A DNA stretch of 55,870 nt from Candidatus Pacebacteria bacterium UBA1364 (GCA_002306345.1 DBRQ01000009.1:1-55870), one strand, 5' to 3'. Counted from the first letter of the stretch, positions 27,095 to 35,814 are shown. Program-made: numbers and translations. Notes: generated by a model not told the origin, from the letters alone.

Positions 27095-27268
27095 ATGCAA
27101 GATTTAGCAGTTGGAGAAACTGTTACAGTTATCGGCACTAGTAATACTGATGGAAGTTTAACTGCTCAAACGGTGACACTGGGAGAAACGATGATGCCAG
27201 TAGGACAAACTCGTCTTGAAGACTTACCTAGGGGCGCAGGTCAAGTATCTCCTTCGGAAAGCAAATAA
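27095..27268 (+). pseudogene. Fragment resembling the C-terminus of a DUF5666 protein
   Basis: 57 codons from ATG 27095. MQDLAVGETVTVIGTSN and TDGSLTAQTVTLGE match the repeating beta pattern of DUF5666 proteins (DLxVGxxVTVxGxxNxDGSxTA), but the signal peptide and earlier repeats are missing because the LCP gene starts 59 nt upstream on the other strand. It is probably a truncated remnant. A TATAAT box at 27059-27064 and a good terminator after it mean it could still be expressed as a tiny protein. Confidence 0.5.
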
Positions 27269-27295
27269 ATCAAAAATTACTAATTTGTCAGTGGA

Positions 27296-27332
27296 AACCA
27301 GAAACATTTATCCAGGTGTTTCTGGTTTTTTT
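27296..27332 (+). terminator. Rho-independent terminator
   Basis: AACCAGAAACA pairs with TGTTTCTGGTT (11 bp) around a 10-nt loop and runs into a T tract. It lies just before the promoter of the next gene. Confidence 0.85.
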
Positions 27333-27337
27333 AATGT

Positions 27338-27343
27338 TATAAT
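27338..27343 (+). promoter_or_regulatory. -10 box of a leaderless gene
   Basis: TATAAT ends 6 nt before ATG 27350, so the first transcribed base should be the A of the start codon. Confidence 0.6.
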
Positions 27344-27349
27344 TTTTTT

Positions 27350-28138
27350 ATGAAAAAAATTTATCAAGAAAAGGTTTTTGTTTTTCCCTATGATAGTTAT
27401 CGTTTTGCTGGCCAAGCTACTGATGAAAGAATTCTTTATATTACTAGAGAACACAAGTTTTTTTTATTTATTAAAATGTTTTTTGTTTTATTAATTGCTG
27501 CAGCAATTTTTTTGGCAACTTACGTTTTTTCTTTAGCGTTTAAAAATATTTTTGCTTTTGATTATCCTTCTTTTTTGTTGCCCCTAATTTTAATTTTAAT
27601 AGTTGCCTTAATTATTATTGGTTTTTGGTGGGTTTATAGTGTATGGCAAAAAAGTTTAGCTATTTTAACTAACCAACGATTAACTAAGATTATTTACACT
27701 ACTCCTTTTAATCGTTATAACCAAAGTTTACCTCTGGAAATGATTGTTGACACGAGCTGCAGTAATCAGGGATTTTTTGGAGGCATTGCTCATTCTTTAC
27801 TCAAAATTGATACTCTAACTGCTCGCTCAAGTGCTTCAAGTTCTGGAGTGGCTACCAATGATGTTAGCAGGGTTAATAAGAAATATTTTTATCTTGAAAA
27901 TATTCAATATTGTGAAGATTTACAACAATATTTGAACAAAATTTTAAGTGTGCTTAGTCATTCTCCAGAGCGATTATCAAGTTTTAGACCATTTGTACCT
28001 AATTTGAAAGCCGAAGCACGAGCAAAATTTTTGCAAGAACATTATAAGGTAGGAGAAGAAGGTGTGGAAGTGAAAAAAGAACAGAATAAAATAGAAGAAC
28101 AGGCACAATTGAGTCAAGAAGAGAAGCCAGTCAGCTAA
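27350..28138 (+). CDS. Membrane protein with a PH-like (YdbS/bPH) domain
   Basis: A 262 aa protein: short cytoplasmic head (VFVFPYDSYRFAGQATDERIL), two membrane helices (about residues 40-62 and 74-98), then a soluble segment with SLAILTNQRLTKIIYTTPF, which resembles bacterial PH-domain membrane proteins, and a charged tail rich in Glu and Gln. Role unknown; such proteins are often envelope-associated. After its TAA stop the same frame remains open for 26 codons (FLSLIGQAKHDLVKTDYDKL...), which may be a lost C-terminal end. Confidence 0.7.
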   Translation: MKKIYQEKVFVFPYDSYRFAGQATDERILYITREHKFFLFIKMFFVLLIAAAIFLATYVFSLAFKNIFAFDYPSFLLPLILILIVALIIIGFWWVYSVWQKSLAILTNQRLTKIIYTTPFNRYNQSLPLEMIVDTSCSNQGFFGGIAHSLLKIDTLTARSSASSSGVATNDVSRVNKKYFYLENIQYCEDLQQYLNKILSVLSHSPERLSSFRPFVPNLKAEARAKFLQEHYKVGEEGVEVKKEQNKIEEQAQLSQEEKPVS

Positions 28139-28266
28139 TTTCTCAGCCTCATCGGTCAAGCTAAACACGATTTGGTCAAAACTGATTATGACAAATTAAT
28201 GCAAATTTTGACGATCTAAGAGTTAGCAGTCAATTAAAGAAAGGCAGCACTTTTAGTCTGCATTTG

Positions 28267-28275
28267 TGTTAAACT
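28267..28275 (+). promoter_or_regulatory. Extended -10 box for queA
   Basis: TGT plus TAAACT, ending 6 nt before ATG 28282. Confidence 0.5.
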
Positions 28276-28281
28276 GGGCTC

Positions 28282-29430
28282 ATGTTCGATGTAGATATTC
28301 AAGATGTTTTAGCTCAATATAATTACCCTTTGCGTAAAGATAAAATTGCCAATCAGCCGGTTTTTCCGCGTGATCACTCTAAACTTTTAGCTCTCAATCG
28401 CCACGATGGAACATTAACTGATTATTTTTTTTATGAATTAGCTGATCTTTTAAGTCGCAACGACGTTTTGGTACTTAATGAAACTAAAGTTTTTAGCGCT
28501 CGTTTACTTGGTAAAAAACAAAGTGGTGGTAAAGTGGAATTGCTACTAATTAGACAAATGACTTTAGACACTTTTGAAGCCATTGCCAAACCTGGTTTAA
28601 AACCTGGCCAAAAACTTTTTTTTCCTAGAAGAAGTTTTTTGGAAAGTGACGACAGTTTATCTGCCGATTTAGATTTTGGAGATTTTTTGCAAGCTTTGGT
28701 AATTTCCCGCGATGATGACAGCGCTAAAGTTCGAGTGCAATTTAATCGAGAGGGAGACGACTTATTAGCGGAGATTGATCTTTGCGGTTTTACGCCGCTG
28801 CCGCCCTATATTCATTCCACCCAAAAAGAGGCAATCGTCAAAGAGGAATATCAAACCGTTTACGCCAAGGCAACGGGTTCGGCGGCAGCGCCTACCGCAG
28901 GTTTGCATTTTACGCAAGCACTTTTGCATCAACTAGAAAAAAAAGGAGTACAAATCGAAAAAGTGATTTTGCATGTTGGTTTGGGCACTTTTGCTAAATT
29001 AACTAGTGAAAATTTAAAAACTAAAACTTTGCATAGTGAACACTACGAAATTACAGAGGCCACTGCCAGTCGTTTAAACCAGGCTAAAAAATTGGGCAAA
29101 AGAATCATTGCGGTTGGGACAACCAGCGCTCGAACTTTAGAATCAGCAGTTTTATTATCTGCTACAAAAAAAGAATTATTACCCCTCACCAAAGAAACTA
29201 ATATTTTTATTGATCCACCTTATCAATTTAATTTTGTTGATGCTTTAATTACCAATTTTCATTTGCCCAAATCTAGTTTATTAATGCTAGTCTCTGCCTT
29301 TTGCTCTGCGCCAAACACCAACCAAAAATTTGAATCTTTTCTCAATTCAAATATTGGTCGGGCTTATATATATGGCCTGCAAAATAACTACAGATTTTTT
29401 AGTTTTGGTGATGCAATGTTTATTTATTAA
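28282..29430 (+). CDS. queA: S-adenosylmethionine:tRNA ribosyltransferase-isomerase
   Basis: Converts preQ1-34 tRNA to epoxyqueuosine using the ribosyl part of SAM. The 382 aa length is a little above the usual 340-365. Family blocks include FPRDHSKLLALNR, DVLVLNETKVFSARLLG, VELLLIR, GFTPLPPYI, EEYQTVYAKATGSAAAPTAGLHF, LHVGLGTF, HSEHYEI and VGTTSARTLES. The insert around residues 112-140 (LESDDSLSADLDFGDFLQ) accounts for the extra length. No tgt or queG lies in the window. Queuosine synthesis ties to tRNAs with GUN anticodons, including the tRNA-Asn(GTT) found here. Confidence 0.96.
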   Translation: MFDVDIQDVLAQYNYPLRKDKIANQPVFPRDHSKLLALNRHDGTLTDYFFYELADLLSRNDVLVLNETKVFSARLLGKKQSGGKVELLLIRQMTLDTFEAIAKPGLKPGQKLFFPRRSFLESDDSLSADLDFGDFLQALVISRDDDSAKVRVQFNREGDDLLAEIDLCGFTPLPPYIHSTQKEAIVKEEYQTVYAKATGSAAAPTAGLHFTQALLHQLEKKGVQIEKVILHVGLGTFAKLTSENLKTKTLHSEHYEITEATASRLNQAKKLGKRIIAVGTTSARTLESAVLLSATKKELLPLTKETNIFIDPPYQFNFVDALITNFHLPKSSLLMLVSAFCSAPNTNQKFESFLNSNIGRAYIYGLQNNYRFFSFGDAMFIY

Positions 29431-29463
29431 AGATTTTGATTTACTGGGAATTGCAATGTAGTG

Positions 29464-30666
29464 ATGGATGAACCGATTATGAATATTTCTTCAGATAAAA
29501 AATTAGCTCTTAAGCAGATTTTAGCTTGGTATACCAAGCAGCAGAAACAAGCAGTGAACACTAACAATCAGCAGTACCTAACTTTGGGCGGTTATGCTGG
29601 CACGGGCAAAACCACTTTGATTGCCATTTTACGCAAGATTTTATTTAAACAAAATCCAAAAATTAGGGTGGCTTTTGCCGCTTTTACAGGGAAAGCTGCT
29701 CGGGTTTTAAAAACTTATCTCAAAGACAATGGTGTTTTATATAAAAATGACAGTATTGGTACCATTCACTCACTTATTTATAGCGTTATTGAAAATGAAA
29801 GACACGAAATTATTGGCTGGAAACGCAAAGAGGAAATTAAAGCCGATTTGATCATCATCGATGAAGCTTCCATGGTTGATCAAAAAATTTGGTTTGACTT
29901 ACTTGCTTTCAATATTTCTATTTTAGCGGTTGGCGATCACGGACAATTACCACCAATTAACGGTCAGTTTAATTTAATGGAAAATCCGGCAATTAAATTA
30001 GAAGAAATTCACCGACAAATGGCCGATAATCCAATTATTAAATTATCAATTGCAGCCAGAAAATTTGGTCACATTGAAATCGGTAATTACGGGCAAGGGG
30101 TAAGAAAATTAAATAAAAATGATCCTGAGTCTGCTGAAATGATTGAAAACTATTTGCAAAGTTATAACAAAGACACTTTAATTTTGTGTGGTTACAATAA
30201 TACCCGTACTAAACTCAATAATTATTTACGCACTCTTTTAGGTTTTGAATCGGCTTTGCCCCAAGCTGGCGATCGCATTATTTGTTTGCGCAATAACCAA
30301 CAAAAAGCTGTTTTTAATGGTATGCTGGGAACGCTACAAAGAGTAACTAGTAAAGATGAAAATTTTTACGAGGTTAAAATTTTATTTGATGATGAGGAAC
30401 AAGTCTTTGAGGGGTTAGCGGTCAAAAAGCAATTTGGTGCGAGTACAACTTTAAGCTTTACTAAAGAATTGCGCGTGCTTACACTGCAGGCGGAACTTTT
30501 TGATTTTGCTTATGCGCTCACCGTTCATAAAGCTCAGGGTAGCCAAGCCAATAGAGTAATTTTATTTGAAGAGCGTTTTAAACAAATGTCTGATTTAGAT
30601 TGGCGCCGCTGGCTTTACACAGCGGTTACTAGAGCAGAAAATGAATTAATTATTTTAGGTGATTAA
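29464..30666 (+). CDS. RecD/Dda-like superfamily 1B DNA helicase
   Basis: A 400 aa 5'-3' helicase of the AAA_30/UvrD_C_2 arrangement, much shorter than RecD2 (about 740). Walker A GGYAGTGKTT, motif Ia AFTGKAARVL, GTIHSLIY, Walker B IIIDEASMVD, motif III GDHGQLPPI, and the C-terminal ALTVHKAQGSQ with YTAVTRAENELII are all present. It could act in repair or at stalled forks. No strong -10 box; it follows queA by about 30 nt and may be co-transcribed. ATG 29464 is used, with GTG 29461 adjacent. A hairpin after the stop may end the transcript. Confidence 0.88.
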   Translation: MDEPIMNISSDKKLALKQILAWYTKQQKQAVNTNNQQYLTLGGYAGTGKTTLIAILRKILFKQNPKIRVAFAAFTGKAARVLKTYLKDNGVLYKNDSIGTIHSLIYSVIENERHEIIGWKRKEEIKADLIIIDEASMVDQKIWFDLLAFNISILAVGDHGQLPPINGQFNLMENPAIKLEEIHRQMADNPIIKLSIAARKFGHIEIGNYGQGVRKLNKNDPESAEMIENYLQSYNKDTLILCGYNNTRTKLNNYLRTLLGFESALPQAGDRIICLRNNQQKAVFNGMLGTLQRVTSKDENFYEVKILFDDEEQVFEGLAVKKQFGASTTLSFTKELRVLTLQAELFDFAYALTVHKAQGSQANRVILFEERFKQMSDLDWRRWLYTAVTRAENELIILGD

Positions 30667-30710
30667 ATTAGTGTAATTAAATAAATTGCGTTTAGATTCT
30701 CCTTAAATGA

Positions 30711-30757
30711 AAAAATCTAAAATGTATGCCCCCGCGTACAGTGATAATTAGATTTTT
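30711..30757 (+). terminator. Probable terminator after the RecD-like gene
   Basis: AAAAATCTAA and TTAGATTTTT are perfect 10-bp arms, with an inner TGTA...TACA pair and a GC-rich loop between. The downstream arm ends in five T. Confidence 0.5.
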
Positions 30758-30771
30758 GCCCATTCAACCGT

Positions 30772-30777
30772 TATAAT
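30772..30777 (+). promoter_or_regulatory. -10 box for the rluB-type gene
   Basis: TATAAT ends 7 nt before ATG 30785. Confidence 0.55.
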
Positions 30778-30784
30778 AATATTT

Positions 30785-31531
30785 ATGAAGATTCGTCTGA
30801 ATAAATTTTTGGCTGATTTAGGCCTTGCCTCTCGTCGCGGAGCTGACCAGCTTATTGATGAGGGTAAAGTTTTAGTGAATAGTAAAAAAGCTAAGCTTGG
30901 CGATAAAATCGATCCAGAAGTTGATCAAATCACTTTTGCTGGTAAAAAAATTACCGCCGCTGCCAGAGAAGATTTCGAGTATTGGTTGCTCAATAAACCT
31001 TCTAATGTTATTTCTAGCGTCAGTGATGAAGCCGGCCGGAAGACGGTTTTTGACTACGTTAAAAGCAAAACTCAAGCAAGAGTTTATCCCGTGGGTCGAT
31101 TAGATCTGGAATCTGAAGGTTTGTTACTTCTCACCAACGATGGAGAGTTAGCTAATCGTTTGACTCATCCTAAATACGAAGTTAAAAAAGTTTATCGAGT
31201 GTGGGTCAATGGTATTTTTACTCAATCCAAAGTGGATAGATTACTTAGAGGAGTCAGGCTCGCTGAGGGTCGCATTGCTTTTGATGATTTAGAAATTTTA
31301 GAAAAAGAAGGTCGCGACATGGTTTTAAAGGTCACTATTCATCAAGGTGTGAAAAGAGAAATTCGTCGTGTTTGCGCTAAAGTTGGGTGGGAAGTGACAA
31401 AATTACTGAGAGTCAAATTAGGCAGTCTAAGCATGGTTGGCTTATCAGTTGGTAATGTGAGAAAATTAAACCAGCAAGAAATTCAGGACTTAAAAAAATT
31501 AGTTGGTCTTTATGCAAACACTGATTTTTGA
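30785..31531 (+). CDS. rluB: 23S/16S rRNA pseudouridine synthase, RsuA/RluB/E/F family
   Basis: Isomerises uridine to pseudouridine in rRNA. The N-terminal S4 RNA-binding domain (RLNKFLADLGLASRRGADQL) is followed by the catalytic domain: WLLNKPSNVISSVSD, GRLDLESEGLLLLTNDGELA (catalytic Asp in GRLD), HPKYEVKKVYRVWV and GVKREIRRVCAKVGWEV. 248 aa is normal. The symbol is by general similarity; RluE, RluF or RsuA specificity cannot be excluded. The HAD phosphatase gene begins 20 nt before its stop, so the two form an operon. Confidence 0.88.
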   Translation: MKIRLNKFLADLGLASRRGADQLIDEGKVLVNSKKAKLGDKIDPEVDQITFAGKKITAAAREDFEYWLLNKPSNVISSVSDEAGRKTVFDYVKSKTQARVYPVGRLDLESEGLLLLTNDGELANRLTHPKYEVKKVYRVWVNGIFTQSKVDRLLRGVRLAEGRIAFDDLEILEKEGRDMVLKVTIHQGVKREIRRVCAKVGWEVTKLLRVKLGSLSMVGLSVGNVRKLNQQEIQDLKKLVGLYANTDF

Positions 31532-32129
31532 TTTCGATGGCACGCTAGTTGACAGCATGGCTTTATATGTTGCTGGTTTTAATCAGGTGGCACAAGATTT
31601 TAAATTACCCTTTATTCAAAAAACTGATCTACAAATGCTCAAGCAAACTTCTGCCAAAGAGTTAATGCTTACATATAAAATTAGTCCCTTTAAATTAGCC
31701 AAAATTTTTTACACAGTCAATAAAAATATTCATCAAGAAATTGCTAATTTACCATTTTTTCCTGGAGTTAAACCCTTATTGTTGCAACTTGCACAAAAAT
31801 ATAGATTAGGCATTTTAACCTCTAATTATGCGGAAAATATTAAGGCTTTTCTAAATAAACAATCCTTAGAAGTTTTTGATTACATTTATTGCAGTAAAAA
31901 TTTATTTGGTAAAGATCAAACTTTTTTGCAGCTGATCAAAAAATATAAATTAAATAAAGCAGACATTTTGTACTTTGGAGACGAGGTGCGTGACATTGAA
32001 GCTTGTCGCAAAATTGGTATTAAAGTGGCAGCGGTCACTTGGGGTTTTGATGACAAAAATTTACTTGCAAGCAAAAAACCAGATTTTTTATTTTCTTCAC
32101 CTGATGAAATTTTTAGGCAATTAGCCTGA
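31512..32129 (+). CDS. HAD-superfamily hydrolase (phosphoglycolate-phosphatase-like)
   Basis: A 205 aa phosphatase. Motif I FDFDGTLVDS near the N-terminus has both catalytic Asp residues; motif II ILTSNY has Ser/Thr; motif III has a Lys before DILYFGDEVRDIEACRKIG, which supplies the metal-binding Asp pair. The alpha-helical cap after motif I places it in subfamily IA with Gph/PGMB proteins. ATG 31512 is chosen so that the motif begins at residue 5 as usual; it lies inside the end of the pseudouridine synthase gene. The substrate is unknown. Confidence 0.88.
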   Translation: MQTLIFDFDGTLVDSMALYVAGFNQVAQDFKLPFIQKTDLQMLKQTSAKELMLTYKISPFKLAKIFYTVNKNIHQEIANLPFFPGVKPLLLQLAQKYRLGILTSNYAENIKAFLNKQSLEVFDYIYCSKNLFGKDQTFLQLIKKYKLNKADILYFGDEVRDIEACRKIGIKVAAVTWGFDDKNLLASKKPDFLFSSPDEIFRQLA

Positions 32130-32173
32130 ACCAACGCCAGAGCTCAAACCTTGTGTCGATACTCAGAAACGAG

Positions 32174-32179
32174 TATAAT
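32174..32179 (+). promoter_or_regulatory. -10 box that decides the typA start
   Basis: TATAAT ends 9 nt before ATG 32189; the ATG at 32153 lies upstream of it and would not be transcribed from this promoter. Confidence 0.6.
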
Positions 32180-32188
32180 AACTTCTTT

Positions 32189-34036
32189 ATGCAAATTAGA
32201 AATGTAGCCATTATTGCTCATGTTGATCATGGTAAAACCACTTTGATTGATGGAATGTTGAAGCAAACTCATGCTTTTCGTGAAAATCAAGCTGAAATGA
32301 ACCAAAGTACTATTTTGGATAGCAACGATTTGGAAAGAGAAAAAGGTATTACTATTTTGGCTAAAAATACGGCGGTTTTTTACAAAAGTGAAGCTGGTGA
32401 AGACTATAAAATTAACATTATTGATACTCCAGGACATGCTGATTTTGCTGGTGAAGTGGAAAGAGTAATCAGTATGGCTGATGGAGCCGTTCTTTTGGTT
32501 GATGCGGCCGAGGGGCCATTGCCACAAACCCGTTTTGTGTTGGAACAAGCTTTAAAACAAAAATTGAAAATGATTGTGATTGTCAATAAAATCGATCGAA
32601 AAGATGCGCAACCAGAAAAAGTTTTATCTCAAATTGAAGAATTATTTTTGAACATTGCAAATGATGAATCACAATTAATGTTTCCAATTCTTTATGCGGT
32701 TGGTCGTAGTGGTAAAGTTTGGGATGATTTGCCAGAAAATGAAGTGGGTAATGCAGAGGCAATTAATCAACATCCAGGAGATTTAAGACCAATTTTTGAA
32801 GCAATTATTCGTACTGTGCCCGCGCCAAAAATTAACGATCAACTACCTTTTAAAATGCAGGTTTCAACGCTAGACTTTGATTCTTACAAGGGGACTTATG
32901 CTATTGGCAAAGTTACTCAAGGAGTAGTTAAAAAAGGTCAACGTTTGGTGATTTTAAACGAAAAACAAAAAGTTGCCGAGATGTCCGTAACTCATTTAAT
33001 GACCAGTGATGGTTTAGGTAGACGAGAAATAGAAATTAGTCAACCCGGCGACATTATTGCCATTACTGGTGCGGAAAATATTGCTATTGGCCAAACTTTG
33101 GCAGCCTTGGGCGAAACAGAAGGTTATCCAAGCATTAATATTACTGAGCCAACGCTAAAAATTCGTTTTGCAGCTAATACCTCACCTTTTGCTGGTAAAG
33201 AGGGTGATTTTTGCACCATTCGCCAAATTGCTGAACGCTTACGCAAAGAACAAAAAACTAATTTAGGTTTGCGTATTGAAGGTTTGGAGGGGGGTGCCTT
33301 TAATTTAGCTGGCCGTGGGGAATTACATTTAGCTATTTTGGTTGAAACAATGCGTCGCGAAGGGTATGAAATGGAACTTTCTAAACCCCAAGTAATTTTT
33401 AAAGAAATTGATGGAGTGATGTCAGAACCTTATGAAGAGTTAACCATCGAAATTGCTCAAGAATTTGTGGGGGTGATTGCCGAAGAATTAGGTAGAAGAC
33501 ACGCTCAATTAACTGACAGCATCACTAACGAAAAAGGAATTAATAGAATGGTTTATGAGGTCAGTACCCGTAATATTTTGGGTTTTAGGAGTCAAATTTT
33601 GACCAAAACTAAAGGCAATGGTTTATTTAGTAGTCGATTTCTGCGTTACGCTGCCGTTGGCAATGAATTACCTCAGTTACGTAATGGTGCGTTAATTGCT
33701 ACCGAATCTGGTACTGCCACTGCCTATGCCTTAGAAATTATTCAAGACCGCGGCAAAACCTTTATTAATCCTGGCGACAGCGTTTATGAAGGGCAAATTA
33801 TTGGTTTGCGTAATCAAGGCGGTGATCTAGAAGTAAATGTTTGTAAAGCCAAAAAATTAACCAATTTTCGCTCCAATGCCGATTTTTTAACTGTTTTAGA
33901 TACTCGTGTCGAATTAAGTTTAGAGCAAAGTTTAGACTTTATTGAAGAAGATGAATTGCTGGAAGCCACTCCAAAAAGTTTGCGATTACGCAAAAAAATC
34001 CTCAATAAATTGCAACGTATGCGCCATAATCGCTAA
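32189..34036 (+). CDS. typA: Ribosome-associated GTPase TypA/BipA
   Basis: Translational GTPase that binds the ribosome and aids large-subunit assembly, especially under stress. From ATG 32189 it has 615 aa, the normal length, and starts MQIRNVAIIAHVDHGKTTL with G1 near residue 10. G2 region EREKGITILAKNT, G3 DTPGHADFAGEV, G4 NKIDRKDA, then EF-Tu-like domain 2, EF-G-like domains III and V, and the TypA-specific C-terminal domain (LRNGALIATESGTATAYAL, GDSVYEGQIIG, LRLRKKILN). The longer frame from 32153 adds 12 residues foreign to the family and precedes the -10 box. Confidence 0.96.
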   Translation: MQIRNVAIIAHVDHGKTTLIDGMLKQTHAFRENQAEMNQSTILDSNDLEREKGITILAKNTAVFYKSEAGEDYKINIIDTPGHADFAGEVERVISMADGAVLLVDAAEGPLPQTRFVLEQALKQKLKMIVIVNKIDRKDAQPEKVLSQIEELFLNIANDESQLMFPILYAVGRSGKVWDDLPENEVGNAEAINQHPGDLRPIFEAIIRTVPAPKINDQLPFKMQVSTLDFDSYKGTYAIGKVTQGVVKKGQRLVILNEKQKVAEMSVTHLMTSDGLGRREIEISQPGDIIAITGAENIAIGQTLAALGETEGYPSINITEPTLKIRFAANTSPFAGKEGDFCTIRQIAERLRKEQKTNLGLRIEGLEGGAFNLAGRGELHLAILVETMRREGYEMELSKPQVIFKEIDGVMSEPYEELTIEIAQEFVGVIAEELGRRHAQLTDSITNEKGINRMVYEVSTRNILGFRSQILTKTKGNGLFSSRFLRYAAVGNELPQLRNGALIATESGTATAYALEIIQDRGKTFINPGDSVYEGQIIGLRNQGGDLEVNVCKAKKLTNFRSNADFLTVLDTRVELSLEQSLDFIEEDELLEATPKSLRLRKKILNKLQRMRHNR

Positions 34037-34083
34037 AAATTTTACGATTTTATAATCCTTTTGCAAGCAACTCTCTTTTCGGG

Positions 34084-34089
34084 TAAAAT
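34084..34089 (+). promoter_or_regulatory. -10 box for rarA
   Basis: TAAAAT ends 9 nt before GTG 34099; it supports the GTG start. Confidence 0.5.
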
Positions 34090-34098
34090 TAGCCTTAA

Positions 34099-35322
34099 GT
34101 GTTAAATTTATCTAAACCCTTAGCTGCCTTGATTCGTCCAAATTCTTTACAAGATTTTATTGGTCAAGAGCATTTGGTTGGTGAGGGCAAACCCATTAGA
34201 GCAGCGATGGAATTGCAGGCCATTTTTTCAATGATTTTTTGGGGTCCTCCAGGTGTCGGTAAAACTACTTTGGCCAAAATTATTGCTAAAGAAAGTGACC
34301 GCCAATTTATTGAAATTTCCGCGGTTTCTGCTGGAAAAGCCGATATTCGCAAAATTGTTGAAGACAGTCGCCGCCAAAAAGGTTTACTTGAAGATTATCG
34401 TGCTCCTATTTTATTTGTTGATGAAATTCATCGTTTTAATAAGGCCCAACAAGATTATTTATTGCCTTTTGTTGAGGAAGGCGTAATTATTTTGATTGGA
34501 GCGACGACTGAAAATCCCTCTTTTGAAATTATTCCTCCTTTGCTTTCCAGAATGAGGATTTTTATTTTTAAATCTTTAAGTGAAGAGGAGATGAAAAAAG
34601 TTTTAAGTTTGGCTCTCAAAAAAATTTATGAAAATGAGAAATTAATTAATAAAAAAGCAAAAAAAATTGTTATACCAATAGAAAGCGAGAATTTTTTACT
34701 CAATTATAGTGCAGGGGATGCGCGCAAACTTTTAACCTTAGTTGATAACACTTTTACTCTTTATGGAGACCTGCGGTTAGAGTCTCTTAAAAATTCTTTA
34801 CAATCAAAACACTTAAACTATGATAAAAAAGGCCCAGAACATTACGAAACCATCAGTGCTTTTATTAAAAGTATGCGGGCTAGTAATCCTGATGCAGCCA
34901 TCTATTATTTGGCTAGAATGGTAGAAGCTGGCGAGGATCCATTGTTTATTGCTCGTAGAATGGTGATCTTTGCTTCAGAAGATATCGGTTTAGCTGCGCC
35001 AACCGCTTTGGTGGTGGCCAATGCAGTGTTTTCTGCTTGTCAAATTATTGGTTATCCAGAATGTGCCATCAATTTAGCACATGGCGTAACTTATCTCTCC
35101 AATGCGCCGAAAAATCGCACTGCCTACAATGCTTTACGAGCGGCACAAGCAGACGTCAAACAATTTGGTAATTTAGAGATTCCCTTGAATTTAAAAAACG
35201 CCGAAACCAAATTACTTGAGGAAATTGGTTATGGCAAAGGTTATGAAATGTATCCTAAAAAAGGTACTGATTTATTACCAGAAAAATTGAAGGGTAAAAA
35301 ATATTTTCAGGCAAAAAAATAA
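34099..35322 (+). CDS. rarA: Replication-associated recombination protein A (RarA/MgsA AAA+ ATPase)
   Basis: Clamp-loader-like ATPase acting at stalled forks, 407 aa starting at GTG. PLAALIRPNSLQDFIGQEHL and the Walker A GPPGVGKTTLAKI are followed by Walker B FVDEIHRFNKAQQDYLLPFV, sensor I LIGATTENPSFEI, arginine finger LLSRMRIF, and the C-terminal tetramerisation/clamp-binding domain (YYLARMVEAGEDPLFIARRM, PTALVVANAVFSAC, GYGKGYEMYP). It is the last long core gene before the tRNA-Arg/tRNA-Ser pair and the island. Confidence 0.95.
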   Translation: MLNLSKPLAALIRPNSLQDFIGQEHLVGEGKPIRAAMELQAIFSMIFWGPPGVGKTTLAKIIAKESDRQFIEISAVSAGKADIRKIVEDSRRQKGLLEDYRAPILFVDEIHRFNKAQQDYLLPFVEEGVIILIGATTENPSFEIIPPLLSRMRIFIFKSLSEEEMKKVLSLALKKIYENEKLINKKAKKIVIPIESENFLLNYSAGDARKLLTLVDNTFTLYGDLRLESLKNSLQSKHLNYDKKGPEHYETISAFIKSMRASNPDAAIYYLARMVEAGEDPLFIARRMVIFASEDIGLAAPTALVVANAVFSACQIIGYPECAINLAHGVTYLSNAPKNRTAYNALRAAQADVKQFGNLEIPLNLKNAETKLLEEIGYGKGYEMYPKKGTDLLPEKLKGKKYFQAKK

Positions 35323-35394
35323 AGCTTTTGGGTTATAATATTTTTGTTATTTAACGATAAATGGTGAATAGTATTTTAAAATGTTTTAAAAAAA

Positions 35395-35469
35395 GCACCC
35401 ATAGCTCAGTCTGGATAGAGCGTTTGTTTGCGGAACAAAAGATCGTGCGTTCGAATCGCACTGGGTGCA
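35395..35469 (+). tRNA. tRNA-Arg(GCG)
   Basis: Acceptor GCACCCA/TGGGTGC, D-stem GCTC/GAGC, anticodon stem TTTGT/ACAAA with loop TTGCGGA and anticodon GCG at 35430-35432, T-arm GTGCG-TTCGAAT-CGCAC, discriminator A. CCA is not encoded. The G34 anticodon is unusual: most bacteria read CGN with ACG modified to ICG. Confidence 0.93.
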
Positions 35470-35497
35470 CGGTAGTAATTATCTATGAAAGGATTTT

Positions 35498-35701
35498 ATG
35501 CCAATGAACAAAGAGGTTACTGAGAAAGCCACTAGGGTTTCTGAGGAAGATTTTGCCGACTATCCTAAATCTAGAGATGTTTTCCCCACTTGTTTTACTT
35601 TAGCACAAATGAAAGAAAATGCTAAACAAGCTAGGGAAGCGACTCAAAGAGAAGACAAAACTAAGAAATATCAAATTTTGGAGGATGAGGAAGTAGAATA
35701 A
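35498..35701 (+). CDS. Small acidic hypothetical protein, 67 aa
   Basis: Soluble, charged and probably disordered, with no recognised domain. The sequence includes EDFADYPKSRDVFPTCFTL in the middle and a Glu-rich end. It has a clear Shine-Dalgarno, AAAGGA at 35488-35493, 4 nt before the ATG, and a strong terminator follows it, so it is very likely translated. It may share a transcript with tRNA-Arg 28 nt upstream. Confidence 0.7.
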   Translation: MPMNKEVTEKATRVSEEDFADYPKSRDVFPTCFTLAQMKENAKQAREATQREDKTKKYQILEDEEVE

Positions 35702-35732
35702 ATCAATTTCATATAAATCAGTTAGATTAGTG

Positions 35733-35764
35733 CAAAAAACTGCTCACTGGCAGTTTTTTGTTTT
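35733..35764 (+). terminator. Strong rho-independent terminator
   Basis: CAAAAAACTGC and GCAGTTTTTTG form an 11-bp stem around the loop TCACTG, followed by TTTTT. The flanking A and T tracts could let it work in both directions. Confidence 0.85.
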
Positions 35765-35814
35765 TATGATCATTTCGGGGTAAAATCGTTTAAGTCTAAT
35801 TTAAAAATTAAATA

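Noticed and set aside
32144..32548. Minus-strand 134-codon ORF over the typA start
   Set aside because: It is antisense to the GTPase G1-G3 motifs and the typA promoter, with no start signal of its own.
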